Of a stretch of 64,000 bases of DNA, positions 9,044 to 19,465 are shown in pieces. A program made the translations under genes and the position numbers. The stretch lies in contig NZ_JABFAU010000011.1 in the NCBI RefSeq assembly GCF_017168335.1, positions 233,063 through 297,062 on the forward strand, read 5' to 3'. Positions within the stretch are counted from its first letter, which is position 1; each line of letters begins with the position of its first letter. The notes beneath the pieces are model-generated. The model was given only the letters and a program-made list of their open reading frames with translations. It did no database searches and was not told where the DNA came from. Source of the DNA: Rhodococcus sp. KRD162. GTDB lineage: Bacteria; Actinomycetota; Actinomycetes; Mycobacteriales; Mycobacteriaceae.

Positions 9044-9063
9044 GATCGCACAATTGTGAGATC
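9044..9063. promoter_or_regulatory. Candidate IclR/NdgR operator in the ndgR-leuC intergenic region
   Basis: Twenty-base palindrome GATCGCACAATTGTGAGATC with a single mismatched pair (9048/9059), centred on CACAATTGTG. It lies 29-48 bases before ndgR and about 100 bases before leuC. A weaker second inverted repeat, CATGAT...ATCATG at 9081-9101, follows on the leuC side. Confidence 0.55.
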
Positions 9064-9163
9064 ACGCGAGCGTCGAGGAGCATGATGTCGAGACGATCAT
9101 GCGCCGAATGAACCACCCCGTTCGCCCGGCGCGGCGACAGGAAAGACGAGGTCTGCGACACCG

Positions 9164-10588
9164 ATGTCCGAAACACCGAAGACTTTGGCGGAGAAGGTAT
9201 GGGACCAGCATGTGGTGGTCCGAGGCGGCGGAGAAGACGGAGCGCGTGAGCCGGATCTGATCTACATAGACCTTCACCTCGTACACGAGGTGACCAGCCC
9301 GCAGGCCTTCGACGGTCTGCGGTTGGCCGGCCGTGGACTTCGACGCCCCGATCTGACGATCGCGACCGAGGATCACAATGTCCCCACGGCCGACATCTTC
9401 GCGCCCATCGCAGATCTCGTCTCGCGTACCCAGGTCGACACCCTTCGCCGCAACTGCGAGGAATTCGGCGTTCGGCTCTACCCGATGGGTGACCTCGATC
9501 AGGGCATCGTGCACATCATCGGTCCGCAGTTGGGTCTGACCCAGCCCGGCATGACCGTCGTGTGCGGCGACAGCCACACCTCGACGCATGGTGCCTTCGG
9601 TTCCATCGCCATGGGAATCGGAACGAGCGAGGTCGAGCATGTGATGGCCACCCAGACCCTGTCGTTGCGTCCGTTCAAGACGATGGCGATCACCGTCGAC
9701 GGTGAACTCGCCCCCGGTGTGACGAGCAAGGACCTCATTCTCGCGGTGATCGCCCAGATCGGAACCGGTGGCGGCCAGGGGTACGTACTCGAGTACCGCG
9801 GCGAGGCCATTCGGAAATTGTCGATGGAAGCGCGAATGACCATCTGCAACATGTCGATCGAAGCCGGCGCACGGGCAGGGATGATCGCCCCGGACGAGAT
9901 CACCTACGAGTATCTCGCGGGGCGTCCGCACGCCCCCCAGGGAGCCGACTGGGACGCCGCGGTGGCGGCATGGAACGAGCTCGCGACCGATCCGGATGCG
10001 GTGTTCGACAGTGAGGTCCACATCGACGCCGACACGCTGACTCCGTTCGTCACGTGGGGAACCAATCCGGGGCAGGGTGTGCCGCTCGGTGGTTCCGTGC
10101 CCGACCCGGAGTCGATGACCGACGAGAGCGAGCGGGTAGCGGCCCAGAAGGCCCTGCAGTACATGGGTCTCGAAGCGGGTACACCGATCCGGGAGATCGC
10201 CGTCGACACCGTGTTCGTCGGTTCGTGCACCAACGGCCGGATCGAGGATCTGCGCGCCGTGGCGTCGGTCCTCGAGGGCCGCACAGTTGCCGAGGGGGTG
10301 CGAATGTTGGTGGTACCCGGGTCCATGCGGGTGCGAGCACAGGCGGAAGAGGAAGGCCTCGGCGACATATTCACGGCCGCGGGAGCCGAGTGGCGACAGG
10401 CCGGATGCTCGATGTGCCTGGGAATGAACCCCGACCAGTTGGCTGCGGGCGAGCGATCGGCGTCGACCTCGAATCGCAACTTCGAGGGCAGGCAGGGCAA
10501 GGGCGGTCGAACTCATCTCGTCTCACCTCTGGTCGCGGCCGCTACGGCGGTTCGCGGAACCTTTTCTTCTCCGGCCGATCTCGCGTAG
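9164..10588 (+). CDS. leuC: 3-isopropylmalate dehydratase large subunit
   Basis: With LeuD isomerises 2-isopropylmalate to 3-isopropylmalate by dehydration and rehydration on a [4Fe-4S] cluster. The 474-residue protein is an aconitase-type large subunit; cluster ligands are C355 in VGSCTNGR and C415 and C418 in GCSMCLGMN. Early motifs [14 protein letters not shown] and ATEDHNVPT fit the family. The end, [18 protein letters not shown], is also conserved. leuD begins 46 bases later with its own ribosome binding site, forming a leuCD operon under the divergent IclR regulator. Confidence 0.96.
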   Translation: MSETPKTLAEKVWDQHVVVRGGGEDGAREPDLIYIDLHLVHEVTSPQAFDGLRLAGRGLRRPDLTIATEDHNVPTADIFAPIADLVSRTQVDTLRRNCEEFGVRLYPMGDLDQGIVHIIGPQLGLTQPGMTVVCGDSHTSTHGAFGSIAMGIGTSEVEHVMATQTLSLRPFKTMAITVDGELAPGVTSKDLILAVIAQIGTGGGQGYVLEYRGEAIRKLSMEARMTICNMSIEAGARAGMIAPDEITYEYLAGRPHAPQGADWDAAVAAWNELATDPDAVFDSEVHIDADTLTPFVTWGTNPGQGVPLGGSVPDPESMTDESERVAAQKALQYMGLEAGTPIREIAVDTVFVGSCTNGRIEDLRAVASVLEGRTVAEGVRMLVVPGSMRVRAQAEEEGLGDIFTAAGAEWRQAGCSMCLGMNPDQLAAGERSASTSNRNFEGRQGKGGRTHLVSPLVAAATAVRGTFSSPADLA

Positions 10589-10634
10589 AAGCGCTGTCGG
10601 CCCGGATCGATCGAACGCACAAGGAGTCAATTCG

Positions 10635-11252
10635 ATGGAAGCTTTCACTCGGCATACCGGTATCGGAGTTCCGCTGCGGCGGTCCAATGTCGACACCGAC
10701 CAGATAATCCCCGCGTCCTACCTCAAGCGGGTCACCCGCACGGGATTCGAGGACGGGTTGTTCGCGGCCTGGCGCTCGGATCCGAACTTCATCTTGAACC
10801 TCGAGCCGTACAACCGAGGTTCGGTGCTCGTTGCCGGGCCCGATTTCGGGACGGGATCGTCACGCGAGCATGCCGTCTGGGCGCTTTCGGACTTCGGTTT
10901 CAGGGTCGTGATCGCGTCTCGGTTCGCCGATATCTTTCGCGGAAACTCGGGCAAAGCCGGGCTGCTGGCGGCCGAAGTCGAGCAGTCGGACGTCGAATTG
11001 CTGTGGAAAGCCTTAGAAGAACAGCCGGGATTGGAAATAATTGTCGATCTCGTCGACAAGACCGTAACGGCTGGAACTTTGGTGGTGCGCTTTGCGATTG
11101 ACGACTACACCAGATGGCGTCTGCTGGAAGGTCTGGACGACATCGGACTGACATTGCGCCAGGTAGAGGCCATTGCGGAGTACGAAAAGTCAAGGCCGTC
11201 ATACAAACCCCTGACGCTCCCGGCGCGGATCGAAGCCCCGCACAAAAGCTGA
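10635..11252 (+). CDS. leuD: 3-isopropylmalate dehydratase small subunit
   Basis: Swivel-domain partner of LeuC, 205 residues, the usual length. It shows [20 protein letters not shown] near the N-terminus, [17 protein letters not shown] near 74-90 (the substrate loop) and [23 protein letters not shown] is placed about seven bases before the ATG. The hupB gene follows in the same direction after 148 bases, in the same order as M. tuberculosis. Confidence 0.96.
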   Translation: MEAFTRHTGIGVPLRRSNVDTDQIIPASYLKRVTRTGFEDGLFAAWRSDPNFILNLEPYNRGSVLVAGPDFGTGSSREHAVWALSDFGFRVVIASRFADIFRGNSGKAGLLAAEVEQSDVELLWKALEEQPGLEIIVDLVDKTVTAGTLVVRFAIDDYTRWRLLEGLDDIGLTLRQVEAIAEYEKSRPSYKPLTLPARIEAPHKS

Positions 11253-11331
11253 CCTGGAGGGGGTCCGACACGCTTTGCGGCCGTGAATCATTCCGCGACA
11301 CGTCATGAAAATTGGCGTGGCGCATAGACTC

Positions 11332-11361
11332 TTGACGACTTGGGGTTTACCGTTGTAGTAG
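11332..11361 (+). promoter_or_regulatory. Candidate hupB promoter
   Basis: TTGACG at 11332-11337, then 18 bases, then TAGTAG at 11356-11361, about 40 bases before the hupB start. The -35 is good; the -10 is poor. Confidence 0.4.
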
Positions 11362-11400
11362 TCGGTCCGACGATGGGCCACAATATAGCGGAGGAAATCC

Positions 11401-12090
11401 ATGAACAAGGCAGAGCTGATCGACGCCCTGACCGAGAAGTTGGGGTCTGACAGGCGGAGCGCCACAGAGGCTGTCGAGAACATCGTCGACACCATCGTGC
11501 GCGCAGTGCACCGAGGCGAGAGCGTCACGATCACAGGCTTCGGTGTGTTCGAGCAGCGTCGTCGCGCAGCACGTGTCGCGCGGAACCCCCGCACCGGCGA
11601 GACTGTCCGCGTCAAGCCGACCAACGTTCCAGCGTTCCGGCCCGGCGCACAGTTCAAGGCCGTCATCGCAGGCGGACAGAAGTTGCCTGCCACCGGTCCG
11701 GCCGTCAAGCGTGGCTCGGCTGCGGCTCCGGCCAAGAAAACTGCTGCGGCGAAGAAGACGGCTGCCAAGAAGGCAGCTGTGAAGACGACCGCGCGCAAGG
11801 CAACCACGGCAGCTGCCAAGAAGGCGGCACCGGCCAAGACCACCGCGCGCAAGGCCGCAGCTCCCGCGAAGACCGCCGCCAAGAAGGCAGCGCCCGCCAA
11901 GACCACGGCGCGCAAGACCGCCGCGAAGAAGGCTCCGGCCAAGACGGCTGCCAAGAAGACGGTAGCCAAGAAGGCTCCGGCCAAGACGGCTGCCAAGAAG
12001 ACCGTAGCCAAGAAGGCCCCGGCCAAGAAGACTCCCGCGAAGAAGGCTCCCGCGAAGAAGGCTCCGGCCAAGCGCGCAGCAAAGAAGTAG
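11401..12090 (+). CDS. hupB: HU-family DNA-binding protein with long basic tail
   Basis: Nucleoid protein that bends and compacts DNA. Residues 1-90 are a canonical HU fold ([17 protein letters not shown]...[22 protein letters not shown]). From about residue 100 to 229 is a low-complexity tail of PAKK, TAAKK and TARK units, the histone-H1-like extension typical of mycobacterial and rhodococcal HupB. This tail adds nonspecific DNA affinity and is a known site of modification in mycobacteria. GGAGGAAATCC precedes the ATG. It ends before a 19-bp hairpin. Confidence 0.96.
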   Translation: MNKAELIDALTEKLGSDRRSATEAVENIVDTIVRAVHRGESVTITGFGVFEQRRRAARVARNPRTGETVRVKPTNVPAFRPGAQFKAVIAGGQKLPATGPAVKRGSAAAPAKKTAAAKKTAAKKAAVKTTARKATTAAAKKAAPAKTTARKAAAPAKTAAKKAAPAKTTARKTAAKKAPAKTAAKKTVAKKAPAKTAAKKTVAKKAPAKKTPAKKAPAKKAPAKRAAKK

Positions 12091-12147
12091 AGCCTGCAGA
12101 CTTCACGTATCGAATACGGCGTGATGTCGACGCCCGCGTAGCCCGAC

Positions 12148-12192
12148 ACAGCAAGGCCCCCGACTCGATCGAAGAGTCGGGGGCCTTGCTGT
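12148..12192. terminator. Strong terminator between hupB and mutT1
   Basis: Perfect 19-bp inverted repeat with arms 12148-12166 and 12174-12192 and a seven-base loop GATCGAA. It contains GGCCCCCGACTC/GAGTCGGGGGCC. The genes converge, so it is likely bidirectional. Confidence 0.85.
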
Positions 12193-12209
12193 CGCTCGCG
12201 GCAGCTGCC

Positions 12210-13145
12210 CTAATTGTCGGCGACGAGCGTGGGAAGGGGACTGGCAATGTGATCGGCCGCAACGAGCCTGCCTTTGTGACGCGAGAGCACCCACACACTG
12301 CCTTTTCGGTTTCTGTTGGCAGGCAACGTAATTCCGTCTTTCTCGGCCCACCAACGCATCAGATCGGGGATCACCTTGCCCTGACTGCAGACCACGGGTG
12401 TGCCGGGTAGGTCGGCGATGTCGCGAGCACGACGGCGCCCCTTTCGCGGGTCGTCCGCATAGCCCTCCTCGGACAACAGGTGCTCGGAGACGACAGGTAC
12501 CCCCAGCGAGTCGGCGTAGGGACCGACCGTCTGGACGCATCGGGCACGGTCGGCCGCGTACACCGCATCACCCCCGAAAGCGCGGAGCAACGGCACCAAC
12601 GACTCGGCCTGCCGTCTTCCGGTCTTGTCGAGCGGGCGCTCGACGTCGTTGCCCTTGAACCGCGATCGCGAACCCGCGCTACCGTGCCGAACGAACAGCA
12701 CCGTCGAGGTATCGGCCGGCTCCGCCATGAACCGCCGAAGGATCTTGTGGTCCATGGGATATGACAGTTCATTGCCGATGTCGCCTGGCGCGATCCACCG
12801 CAGTTCGTCCACCTCGGCGTTGGGGACGAACGCCCCTCCGGTTGCCTCTGCCGCCCAGTAGAGAACCTTCTTCATTCGGCGGTGGCCGGGGACCGGGTAC
12901 GTGACATAGGACAGCGACCGTCCGAGGCGTGAGTCGAATCCGGTCTCTTCCTTGACCTCTCGAACAGCGGCATCGATGGACGTTTCACCGGGATCGAGCT
13001 TGCCCTTGGGAAAGGACCAGTCGTCGTACTTCGGGCGGTGGACGATCGCGACCTCGACAGACGACGCCTTCTTCGGCGAGCGTCGCCACAGGATCGAACC
13101 GGCTGCAAAGATGTTGGCGCGCGGGGAGCCGTCGGAAGTGCCCAT
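12210..13145 (-). CDS. mutT1: MutT1-type Nudix hydrolase with histidine phosphatase domain
   Basis: Sanitises oxidised nucleotides; the mycobacterial enzyme acts on 8-oxo-dGTP, 8-oxo-GTP and diadenosine polyphosphates. The 311-residue protein has an N-terminal Nudix domain with the complete box G48-x5-E54-x7-REVKEETG at 62-69, then a histidine phosphatase domain with catalytic RHG at 153-155. This two-domain architecture is the MutT1 hallmark. Its ATG overlaps the ppk stop by one base, indicating translational coupling with ppk, as in M. tuberculosis (Rv2984-Rv2985). Confidence 0.93.
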   Translation of the reverse strand: MGTSDGSPRANIFAAGSILWRRSPKKASSVEVAIVHRPKYDDWSFPKGKLDPGETSIDAAVREVKEETGFDSRLGRSLSYVTYPVPGHRRMKKVLYWAAEATGGAFVPNAEVDELRWIAPGDIGNELSYPMDHKILRRFMAEPADTSTVLFVRHGSAGSRSRFKGNDVERPLDKTGRRQAESLVPLLRAFGGDAVYAADRARCVQTVGPYADSLGVPVVSEHLLSEEGYADDPRKGRRRARDIADLPGTPVVCSQGKVIPDLMRWWAEKDGITLPANRNRKGSVWVLSRHKGRLVAADHIASPLPTLVADN

Positions 13146-15385
13146 CAGGAGGCCTGGTTCCTCCGGCTGCGCATCAGTTCGACCTGATGCTCACGGACCT
13201 TCTCGCCCTGCGCCGGTGAGGCCACCCAGCCACCGTCCGGTCCCAGTACCCAGCATCGGGTGGTGGGGTCGAGAGCAGAGTCGAAGATGTCACCGAGTTG
13301 TTTCGCCAGCCGAGGATCCTTGACCTGAGCCATCACCTCGACTCGGCGGTCGAGGTTGCGGTGCATCATGTCTGCGCTGCCGATCCAGAATTCGTCGGCA
13401 CCCTGGAAATGCAGAATCCGCGAGTGTTCCAGGAATCGACCGAGGATGGAACGAACCTCGATGTTCTCCGACAGACCCGGTACTCCGGGCTTCAGTGCGC
13501 AGATTCCGCGAACCACCACCTTGACCGGAACCCCTGCGATCGACGCGCGATAGAGGGCGTCGATGACCTGCTCGTCGACCAATGCGTTCGCCTTGAGGCG
13601 AATTCCGGCCGCACGGCCCGCCTCGAGGTGTTCGACCTCGGCCTCGATGCGGTCGACGATTCCGCCGCGAACTCCGTACGGTGCGACGAGCAAGTTGCGG
13701 TACTTGGACTTCCGGGAGTATCCGGTGAGCGAGTTGAACAGATCGGTGAGGTCGGCTCCGATTTCTGGAGACGAGGTGAGCAAACCGACGTCCTCGTAGA
13801 TGCGCGCGGTCTTGGGGTTGTAGTTGCCGGTACCGATGTGGCAGTACCGACGAATGACGGACCCTTCACGCCGCACGACGAGACAGGTTTTGCAGTGTGT
13901 CTTGAGGCCGACCAGGCCGTACACCACGTGCACGCCCGCCTTTTCCAGTTTGCGCGCCCACTCGATGTTCGCCTGTTCGTCGAAACGCGCTTTGATCTCG
14001 ACCAGCGCAACGACCTGTTTGCCCGCCCCGGCGGCGTCGACGAGCGCGTTGACGATCGGGGAATCTCCGGAGGTGCGATACAGAGTCTGTTTGATCGCGA
14101 GCACTTGTGGGTCGGCTGCGGCTTGCTCGATGAAGCGTTGAACGCTGGTGGAGAAGGAATCGTAGGGATGGTGCACCAACACATCGCCGTCGCGCAGGGT
14201 CGAGAAGACACTCTTGGGCGTCTCTCGCTCACCGAATGCCGGGTGGGTGGCAGGGACGAAGGGTGCGTCCTTGAGATTGGGGCGGTCGACACTGTAGACC
14301 TGCCACAAGCACGACAGATCGAGCAGTCCGGGAACCTGGATGACGTCGCCTGGATCGACATCGAGTTCGCGCAGCAGTAGTTCGAGCATGTGCTCGGTCA
14401 TGTCGTCGGCGATCTCGAGACGAACAGGCGAGCCGAAACGTCTGCGGGCGAGTTCTCGTTCCAGTGCCTGCAGCAGATCCTCGTCGCGATCTTCCTCCAC
14501 CTCGAAATCGGCGTTGCGCGTGATGCGGAACGCATGGCTCTCCACCACCTCCATCCCAGGGAACAGGGCGTCGAGATGTGCCGAGATCAATTCCTCCATC
14601 GACAGGAAGGCGTCGACGCGGTGATTGCCTTCACCGCGTTTGACGCGCACGAAGCGGTCGACATTGTCCGGAACTTTGACGCGGGCGAAGTGTTCGCCGC
14701 TTGTGGAGTAATCCTTCACTGTCACAGCGAGATTGAGGCTCAGGCCGCTGATGTACGGAAACGGATGTGCGGGGTCGACGGCCAGTGGTGTGAGGACAGG
14801 AAACACCTGCTCGGTGAAATACTCCGAGAGCCGCGCACGTTCGTCGCTGTCGAGATCCGACCAGCGGATGATCGCGATGCCCTCGGCGGTGAGCTCGGGC
14901 AGGATCGAATCCAGCAGCACTCGCGCATGTTTGAGTGCGAGCTCCTGGGTGCGTTGACCGATCACCGCGAGCTGTTCACGCGGTGTCATACCGTCGGCGG
15001 ACCGAACCGAAAGTCCGGTTTCGTCACGACGTTTGAGGCCGGCAACCCGAACCATGTAGAACTCGTCGAGATTGGATGCATAGATGGCGAGAAACTTCGC
15101 CCGTTCGAGCAGCGGAAGCGAGGAGTCCTCGGCGAGCGCCAGGACCCGGGAGTTGAAGTCGAGCCAGCTCAATTCCCGGTTGAGATAGCGGTTTTCGGAG
15201 AGGACGGTGGCGGCATCCACCGATTCCGGTGTGGCGGCCGGCAACGCGGACGGGATGCTCGGCATCGTCGCAGCGATCGGGGCGCTCCAGGCGGCACCAG
15301 AGCCGTTGCCTTCTCCTGTCTCGATCGACGGATCTTCGTTCGCTGGCTGCACGTCGTCTCTGCTCACGGGACGATCATCCCCCAT
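13145..15385 (-). CDS. ppk: Polyphosphate kinase
   Basis: Makes inorganic polyphosphate from ATP. Its 746 residues compare with 742 in M. tuberculosis PPK1. Visible are [20 protein letters not shown] at the start of the N domain, the [21 protein letters not shown] stretch, and the active-site [16 protein letters not shown], where H516 is the residue phosphorylated in the family. The open frame continues upstream into cofC; ATG 15385 gives the expected length. A GTG at 15367, preceded by GGGGGA ten bases away, is an alternative. A 15-bp tandem repeat lies just upstream. Confidence 0.94.
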   Translation of the reverse strand: MGDDRPVSRDDVQPANEDPSIETGEGNGSGAAWSAPIAATMPSIPSALPAATPESVDAATVLSENRYLNRELSWLDFNSRVLALAEDSSLPLLERAKFLAIYASNLDEFYMVRVAGLKRRDETGLSVRSADGMTPREQLAVIGQRTQELALKHARVLLDSILPELTAEGIAIIRWSDLDSDERARLSEYFTEQVFPVLTPLAVDPAHPFPYISGLSLNLAVTVKDYSTSGEHFARVKVPDNVDRFVRVKRGEGNHRVDAFLSMEELISAHLDALFPGMEVVESHAFRITRNADFEVEEDRDEDLLQALERELARRRFGSPVRLEIADDMTEHMLELLLRELDVDPGDVIQVPGLLDLSCLWQVYSVDRPNLKDAPFVPATHPAFGERETPKSVFSTLRDGDVLVHHPYDSFSTSVQRFIEQAAADPQVLAIKQTLYRTSGDSPIVNALVDAAGAGKQVVALVEIKARFDEQANIEWARKLEKAGVHVVYGLVGLKTHCKTCLVVRREGSVIRRYCHIGTGNYNPKTARIYEDVGLLTSSPEIGADLTDLFNSLTGYSRKSKYRNLLVAPYGVRGGIVDRIEAEVEHLEAGRAAGIRLKANALVDEQVIDALYRASIAGVPVKVVVRGICALKPGVPGLSENIEVRSILGRFLEHSRILHFQGADEFWIGSADMMHRNLDRRVEVMAQVKDPRLAKQLGDIFDSALDPTTRCWVLGPDGGWVASPAQGEKVREHQVELMRSRRNQAS

Positions 15386-15398
15386 ATACGGCTCGCGT

Positions 15399-15433
15399 GA
15401 AACTCCGATGTACGAAACTCCGATGTACGAAAC
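15399..15433. repeat. 15-bp tandem repeat upstream of ppk
   Basis: GAAACTCCGATGTAC occurs twice in tandem plus five further bases. On the minus strand the unit reads GTACATCGGAGTTTC and occupies the 52-bp gap between cofC and ppk, where ppk promoter elements would be expected. Confidence 0.85.
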
Positions 15434-15437
15434 GCGG

Positions 15438-16208
15438 TCAGGCCCTCGTGGTCGACGCGTCGCCGCTCCAACCGAGCGAAGCCAGGACGGCCGCCGTCGC
15501 TGACCCGACACCGAGGGCATGCGCTCGTTCGAGATCGGAGACAGTGTCGACGTCGAGCCGGAGCCCCGGCCACTTGCCGTCGAGTTCCACTGCGCCGGAC
15601 TCGGTGTGACGACGCGCAGAGTGGGCACCGAACAGCGGAGTCAGCTCGTCCGGGGAGTCTTTGAGAATCAATGCGGCGGTACCCGTGCCGTGATGATCGA
15701 CCACCAGCGATCTGCCTCCGCAGCGAGCAGCGGCGTATGCCTGCGCGAGTTCGGCCGAACGCAGCGCCGGAAGATCGGCTTGCAGTGCGATGATGTCGAT
15801 GGACGCGACCGGCGGAGCGTCGCCCGCCAGGACCTCTGCCTCGATGTGCTCGCGGCGCAGTACGTATGCCGCTGACGCGAACGCGTGATTGAGTCGTTCG
15901 TTGGCGGACTGCTCGGGGCCGCCGATCGGTTCGTCGAACACGCGTGCACCGATTCCGCGAGCGGTGTCGGCGACGATCGGATCCGGGGTGACCACCGTGA
16001 CCGAATCCACCACCGATATCGCTGCAGTCACGGTGTCGCTGAGCATCGCCAGCACCAACCGGGTTCGCTCGGCAGCCGAAAACTCGGCAGCCAAGCGGGA
16101 CTTCGCCGTCGTGAGATCCTTCACGGCGATGACAACGTCGACCGTCCGCTCGGCACGGTCCGATGACGTGGCCGGTCGATCGCGGTCCTCGGCTCGTGAT
16201 GCACCCAT
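15438..16208 (-). CDS. cofC: 2-phospho-L-lactate (phosphoenolpyruvate) guanylyltransferase, F420 synthesis
   Basis: Nucleotidyltransferase that activates phospholactate or phosphoenolpyruvate with GTP for coenzyme F420 synthesis. The 256-residue protein begins its fold at [22 protein letters not shown], the CofC nucleotide-binding start, and retains [14 protein letters not shown] and [14 protein letters not shown]. Placement between gpsA and ppk equals Rv2983 in M. tuberculosis. ATG 16208 has AGGA nine bases upstream; an in-frame GTG at 16232 would add eight residues. Presence implies the organism makes F420, with cofD/cofE elsewhere. Confidence 0.88.
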   Translation of the reverse strand: MGASRAEDRDRPATSSDRAERTVDVVIAVKDLTTAKSRLAAEFSAAERTRLVLAMLSDTVTAAISVVDSVTVVTPDPIVADTARGIGARVFDEPIGGPEQSANERLNHAFASAAYVLRREHIEAEVLAGDAPPVASIDIIALQADLPALRSAELAQAYAAARCGGRSLVVDHHGTGTAALILKDSPDELTPLFGAHSARRHTESGAVELDGKWPGLRLDVDTVSDLERAHALGVGSATAAVLASLGWSGDASTTRA

Positions 16209-16324
16209 GGTGATCGATCCTGCCAGCGCCACGGATCTGCGCCGACTCCGACCGCCCGAGCAAGTTGTCGAGTTAGGGTGACGCGCGTAGGCAAGGCACC
16301 GGGATCGAGCGAGGGGTTGGCGGT

Positions 16325-17323
16325 ATGAGTAGAGCAGCGGTACTGGGGTCGGGTTCGTGGGGTACGGCGTTCGCCAAGGTGCTGGCCGATGCCGGAACCG
16401 AGGTGACCATGTGGGCTCGCCGCGAAGAACTTGCTGCTGCGGTCACCGAGCACCACGAGAACAAGGACTACCTTCCCGGAATCGAGCTGCCGTCCTCGAT
16501 TCGCGCCACCAGCGATCCGGCTCGTGCGCTCGACGGGGCCGACATCGTGGTGCTTGCCGTGCCGTCGCAGTCTCTTCGAGCCAATTTGGAGGACTGGACC
16601 GAATCGATCCCAGCGCACGCGACATTGCTGTCCTTGGCCAAAGGGATCGAGACCGGGACGCTCATGCGGATGAGCCAGGTGATCTCTCAGGTCACCGGAG
16701 CCGATCCGAGCCGAGTGGCGTGTCTGTCCGGCCCCAACCTCGCGCGTCCGATTGCCGAGGGACAGCCCGCTGCCACCGTCATCGCATGCTCCGACTCGCA
16801 GCGCGCCCTCGAGATCCAGAAATCGTGTGCCACCGGATACTTTCGGCCGTACACCAATTCCGATGTCATCGGTGCCGAGGTCGGTGGTGCCTGCAAGAAC
16901 GTCATCGCCCTCGCGTGTGGGATGGCAAGTGGCGTCGGGTACGGGGAGAACACCCTGGCATCGATCATGACCAGGGGCTTGGCCGAGATCATCCGACTCG
17001 GGGTGGCGCTCGGTGCTACGCCGTCGACGCTGTCCGGCCTGGCCGGGGTAGGCGATCTCGTTGCCACCTGTTCCTCCCCGCTCTCTCGCAACCGCACATT
17101 CGGTGAGCGATTGGGTTCGGGCGGCTCACTCGAGAGTGCGCAGGAAGCCGCGCACGGACAGGTGGCCGAGGGAGTCAAATCGTGTACCTCGGTGCGCGCT
17201 CTCGCCGAAAGCTACGACGTCGAGATGCCGCTGACCGATGCCGTGCATCGGGTGTGCCACGCAGGCATGTCCGTTCCGGACGCGGTCGGTCATCTGTTGG
17301 GACGGCGCATCAAGCCAGAGTGA
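16325..17323 (+). CDS. gpsA: NAD(P)-dependent glycerol-3-phosphate dehydrogenase
   Basis: Reduces dihydroxyacetone phosphate to glycerol 3-phosphate for phospholipid synthesis. It has 332 residues. The Rossmann motif is [15 protein letters not shown] at 8-22, followed by SLAKGIE near 105, [17 protein letters not shown] near 138, [19 protein letters not shown] with the catalytic lysine near 197, and [22 protein letters not shown] near 239. GAGGGG precedes the ATG by about eight bases. It is divergent from cofC and followed by ddl, as in mycobacteria. Confidence 0.96.
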   Translation: MSRAAVLGSGSWGTAFAKVLADAGTEVTMWARREELAAAVTEHHENKDYLPGIELPSSIRATSDPARALDGADIVVLAVPSQSLRANLEDWTESIPAHATLLSLAKGIETGTLMRMSQVISQVTGADPSRVACLSGPNLARPIAEGQPAATVIACSDSQRALEIQKSCATGYFRPYTNSDVIGAEVGGACKNVIALACGMASGVGYGENTLASIMTRGLAEIIRLGVALGATPSTLSGLAGVGDLVATCSSPLSRNRTFGERLGSGGSLESAQEAAHGQVAEGVKSCTSVRALAESYDVEMPLTDAVHRVCHAGMSVPDAVGHLLGRRIKPE

Positions 17324-17382
17324 GGCAGTGACCGAGGTCTCGCGACCAACAGGGCGACTCTTCGTTCGGCGCGTCGCGACGG

Positions 17383-17388
17383 TACGGT
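17383..17388 (+). promoter_or_regulatory. Putative -10 element for leaderless ddl mRNA
   Basis: TACGGT lies eight bases before the ddl GTG with no ribosome binding site between. A TTCGTT hexamer 16 bases upstream could be the -35. Confidence 0.4.
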
Positions 17389-17396
17389 TTCACCTC

Positions 17397-18503
17397 GTGA
17401 GTACTCACCGCATCAAAGTTGCCGTCGTCTTCGGTGGCAGGAGCAGTGAGCACGCTGTCTCCTGTGTATCGGCAGGTAGCGTGCTGGCGAATCTCGATCC
17501 CGACAAGTACGAGGTGGTCCCCGTCGGCATCACCCCGGACGGTGCCTGGGTGCTCGGATCGAGCGATCTCGAGGCTCTGACGATTCACGACCGGGTACTT
17601 CCCACCGTGGACAAGGCGGGAACAGCCCTCGCCCTCAGTACCGATCCGGGGCACGCCGGTGCGTTGCTCGCTCTCGGGGAGGGCGAAGGGGGAACGGTGT
17701 TGGCTTCGGTCGACGTCGTCTTCCCGGTTCTGCACGGACCGTACGGTGAGGATGGCACGCTGCAGGGCCTGCTGGAGTTGGCCGGTGTTCCGTACGTCGG
17801 GCCAGGGGTGCTGGCCAGCGCGGCAGGCATGGACAAGGAATTCACCAAGAAGCTCCTGGGAGCCGAAGGGCTTCCGATCGGCCGTCAGGTGGTACTTCGA
17901 CGCGGGGTCGACGATCTGACCGATGCCGAGCGCGACACCATCGGGTTGCCTGCGTTCGTCAAGCCCGCCAGAGGCGGATCGTCCATCGGCATCTCGCGCA
18001 TCACCGCATGGGATCAACTGAGCACCGCGATCGCCCTGGCGCGTGAGCACGATCCGAAAGTGATCGTGGAGGGAATGATCCACGGCCGTGAGGTCGAGTG
18101 CGGGGTACTCGAATTTCCCGACGGCAGCGTGCGCGCGAGCGCAGTCGCCGAGATTCGGCTTCCGGACGCGGCGGCCGACGATCACGCCTTCTACGACTTC
18201 GACACCAAGTACCTCGACGACGTCAGTGAGTTCGAGATCCCGGCCGCACTCGACGATGCCACCAGCGACCGCATCCGCGAACTCGCTGTCGCGGCGTTCC
18301 GGGCACTGGATTGCCAGGGACTGGCTCGGGTGGACTTCTTCGTCACCGCTGACGGACCGGTCATCAACGAGATCAACACGATGCCCGGGTTCACGTCCAT
18401 CTCGATGTACCCCAAGATGTGGGCGCACTCCGGCGTGGACTACTCGACGCTCGTCAGCACCCTGATCGATACCGCTCTCGCCCGCGGCACCGGATTGCGC
18501 TAG
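17397..18503 (+). CDS. ddl: D-alanine--D-alanine ligase
   Basis: ATP-grasp enzyme that joins two D-alanines for peptidoglycan precursors. The 368-residue form starting [22 protein letters not shown] is chosen because VFGGRSSEH is the first conserved motif and M. tuberculosis DdlA has 373 residues; the frame stays open upstream inside gpsA. Further motifs are [46 protein letters not shown] near the C-terminus. The start is GTG with a -10-like hexamer directly upstream. It converges on the DUF3515 gene, only 11 bases away. Confidence 0.95.
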   Translation: MSTHRIKVAVVFGGRSSEHAVSCVSAGSVLANLDPDKYEVVPVGITPDGAWVLGSSDLEALTIHDRVLPTVDKAGTALALSTDPGHAGALLALGEGEGGTVLASVDVVFPVLHGPYGEDGTLQGLLELAGVPYVGPGVLASAAGMDKEFTKKLLGAEGLPIGRQVVLRRGVDDLTDAERDTIGLPAFVKPARGGSSIGISRITAWDQLSTAIALAREHDPKVIVEGMIHGREVECGVLEFPDGSVRASAVAEIRLPDAAADDHAFYDFDTKYLDDVSEFEIPAALDDATSDRIRELAVAAFRALDCQGLARVDFFVTADGPVINEINTMPGFTSISMYPKMWAHSGVDYSTLVSTLIDTALARGTGLR

Positions 18504-18514
18504 GGGCGCGCGGG

Positions 18515-19132
18515 CTACGGCAACGGAGCCGGGTCGAGGGGTTGCTGAGGCAGTGCGTTCGCCACGGCAGTCGACGCATCCTGAATGGGCGTCGGGCCCG
18601 TTCCGCCCGGGACGGTCAGCGCGACGTAGACACCGCGGTCGACGACGAACCAGGTGCTGGCATCGATTCCGTCGTCGCTTCCGGACACCTCGAACCACTG
18701 AACGCCGTTGATCACCTGAAGTGGCGCCGCGACATCGAAACCGATGGGGCGGGGCAGACCGCATCGCAACACGACCGGCTCTGCGTTCTCCTCGGACGAG
18801 ACCCATGCGCGAACTCCGACGGGCGCGGGCTGCGCCAACTCGGCTTCGGTGTAGTCGCCCAGGTTCTCGGGCAGTGCGTCCAGTAACGAGGCGCACTGCG
18901 CGCTCGAGGCATCGGGGGCATCCACCGGTCCGAGGGCAACAGGATCGTGGACCGGGGAGCGATTGACCGCGATGGCAGCGACCAGGACTCCGACGACCAG
19001 GGCAACCGGGAGCGCGATGGCGGTGGCGATCACTGCAGGATGACGCTGCTCTCGAGTGTTCACGCCCTCGCTGTTCTCTGCAGCGCCGTCCTCGGTGGCG
19101 TGATCTTCGTTGCCGGTATCAGGTGAGCTCAC
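18515..19132 (-). CDS. DUF3515 membrane-anchored protein
   Basis: Protein of 205 residues with an acidic cytosolic N-terminus, one transmembrane helix at about 33-56 (AVIATAIALPVALVVGVLVAAIAV) and an extracytoplasmic domain with two cysteines (C80 in SAQCASLLDALP and C123 in VLRCGLPRP) that may form a disulfide. WFEVSGSDDGIDASTWFVVDRGVYVALTVP is the typical DUF3515 core. Function is unknown; the actinobacterial gene usually sits by ddl and thiL. It starts three bases after the stop of the Lrp-like gene, so the two form an operon. Confidence 0.82.
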   Translation of the reverse strand: MSSPDTGNEDHATEDGAAENSEGVNTREQRHPAVIATAIALPVALVVGVLVAAIAVNRSPVHDPVALGPVDAPDASSAQCASLLDALPENLGDYTEAELAQPAPVGVRAWVSSEENAEPVVLRCGLPRPIGFDVAAPLQVINGVQWFEVSGSDDGIDASTWFVVDRGVYVALTVPGGTGPTPIQDASTAVANALPQQPLDPAPLP

Positions 19133-19135
19133 GAG

Positions 19136-19384
19136 TTATCCGATGGACGCGGGCGACTGCGGGGCCACCGGGCAGGTGAGGGTGCGTGTGATCGCATCGA
19201 CCTTCTGGATGCGGGAGACGATCTCGGCGACCTCGCCGTCGGAGGCCCCGTCAGCTCGCGCGATCACGTCGTACGGCCCGACGACTGCCTCGGCCGACAC
19301 CACGCCGTCGACGGCCTCGATCTGCTGCGCGACGGCCGTCGCGCGCCCCACCTCGGTCTGAACGAGGACGAATGCTTGCACCAT
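19136..19384 (-). CDS. Standalone Lrp/AsnC ligand-binding (RAM) domain protein
   Basis: An 82-residue protein consisting only of the alpha/beta ligand-binding domain of Lrp/AsnC regulators (AFVLVQTEVGRATAVAQQIEAVDGVVSAEAVVGPYDVIARADG). It lacks a helix-turn-helix, so it does not bind DNA itself; such small proteins can oligomerise and bind amino acids. AAAGGGA is correctly placed before the ATG. It is divergent from thiL across 81 bp and heads the DUF3515 operon. Confidence 0.85.
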   Translation of the reverse strand: MVQAFVLVQTEVGRATAVAQQIEAVDGVVSAEAVVGPYDVIARADGASDGEVAEIVSRIQKVDAITRTLTCPVAPQSPASIG

Positions 19385-19465
19385 CGGTGGTCCCTTTCTC
19401 CTGCCGGACTTCTCGACTGTAAATTGAGTCCACTACGTTCTGTTCGCACGTGATCTGCTGCGTCG

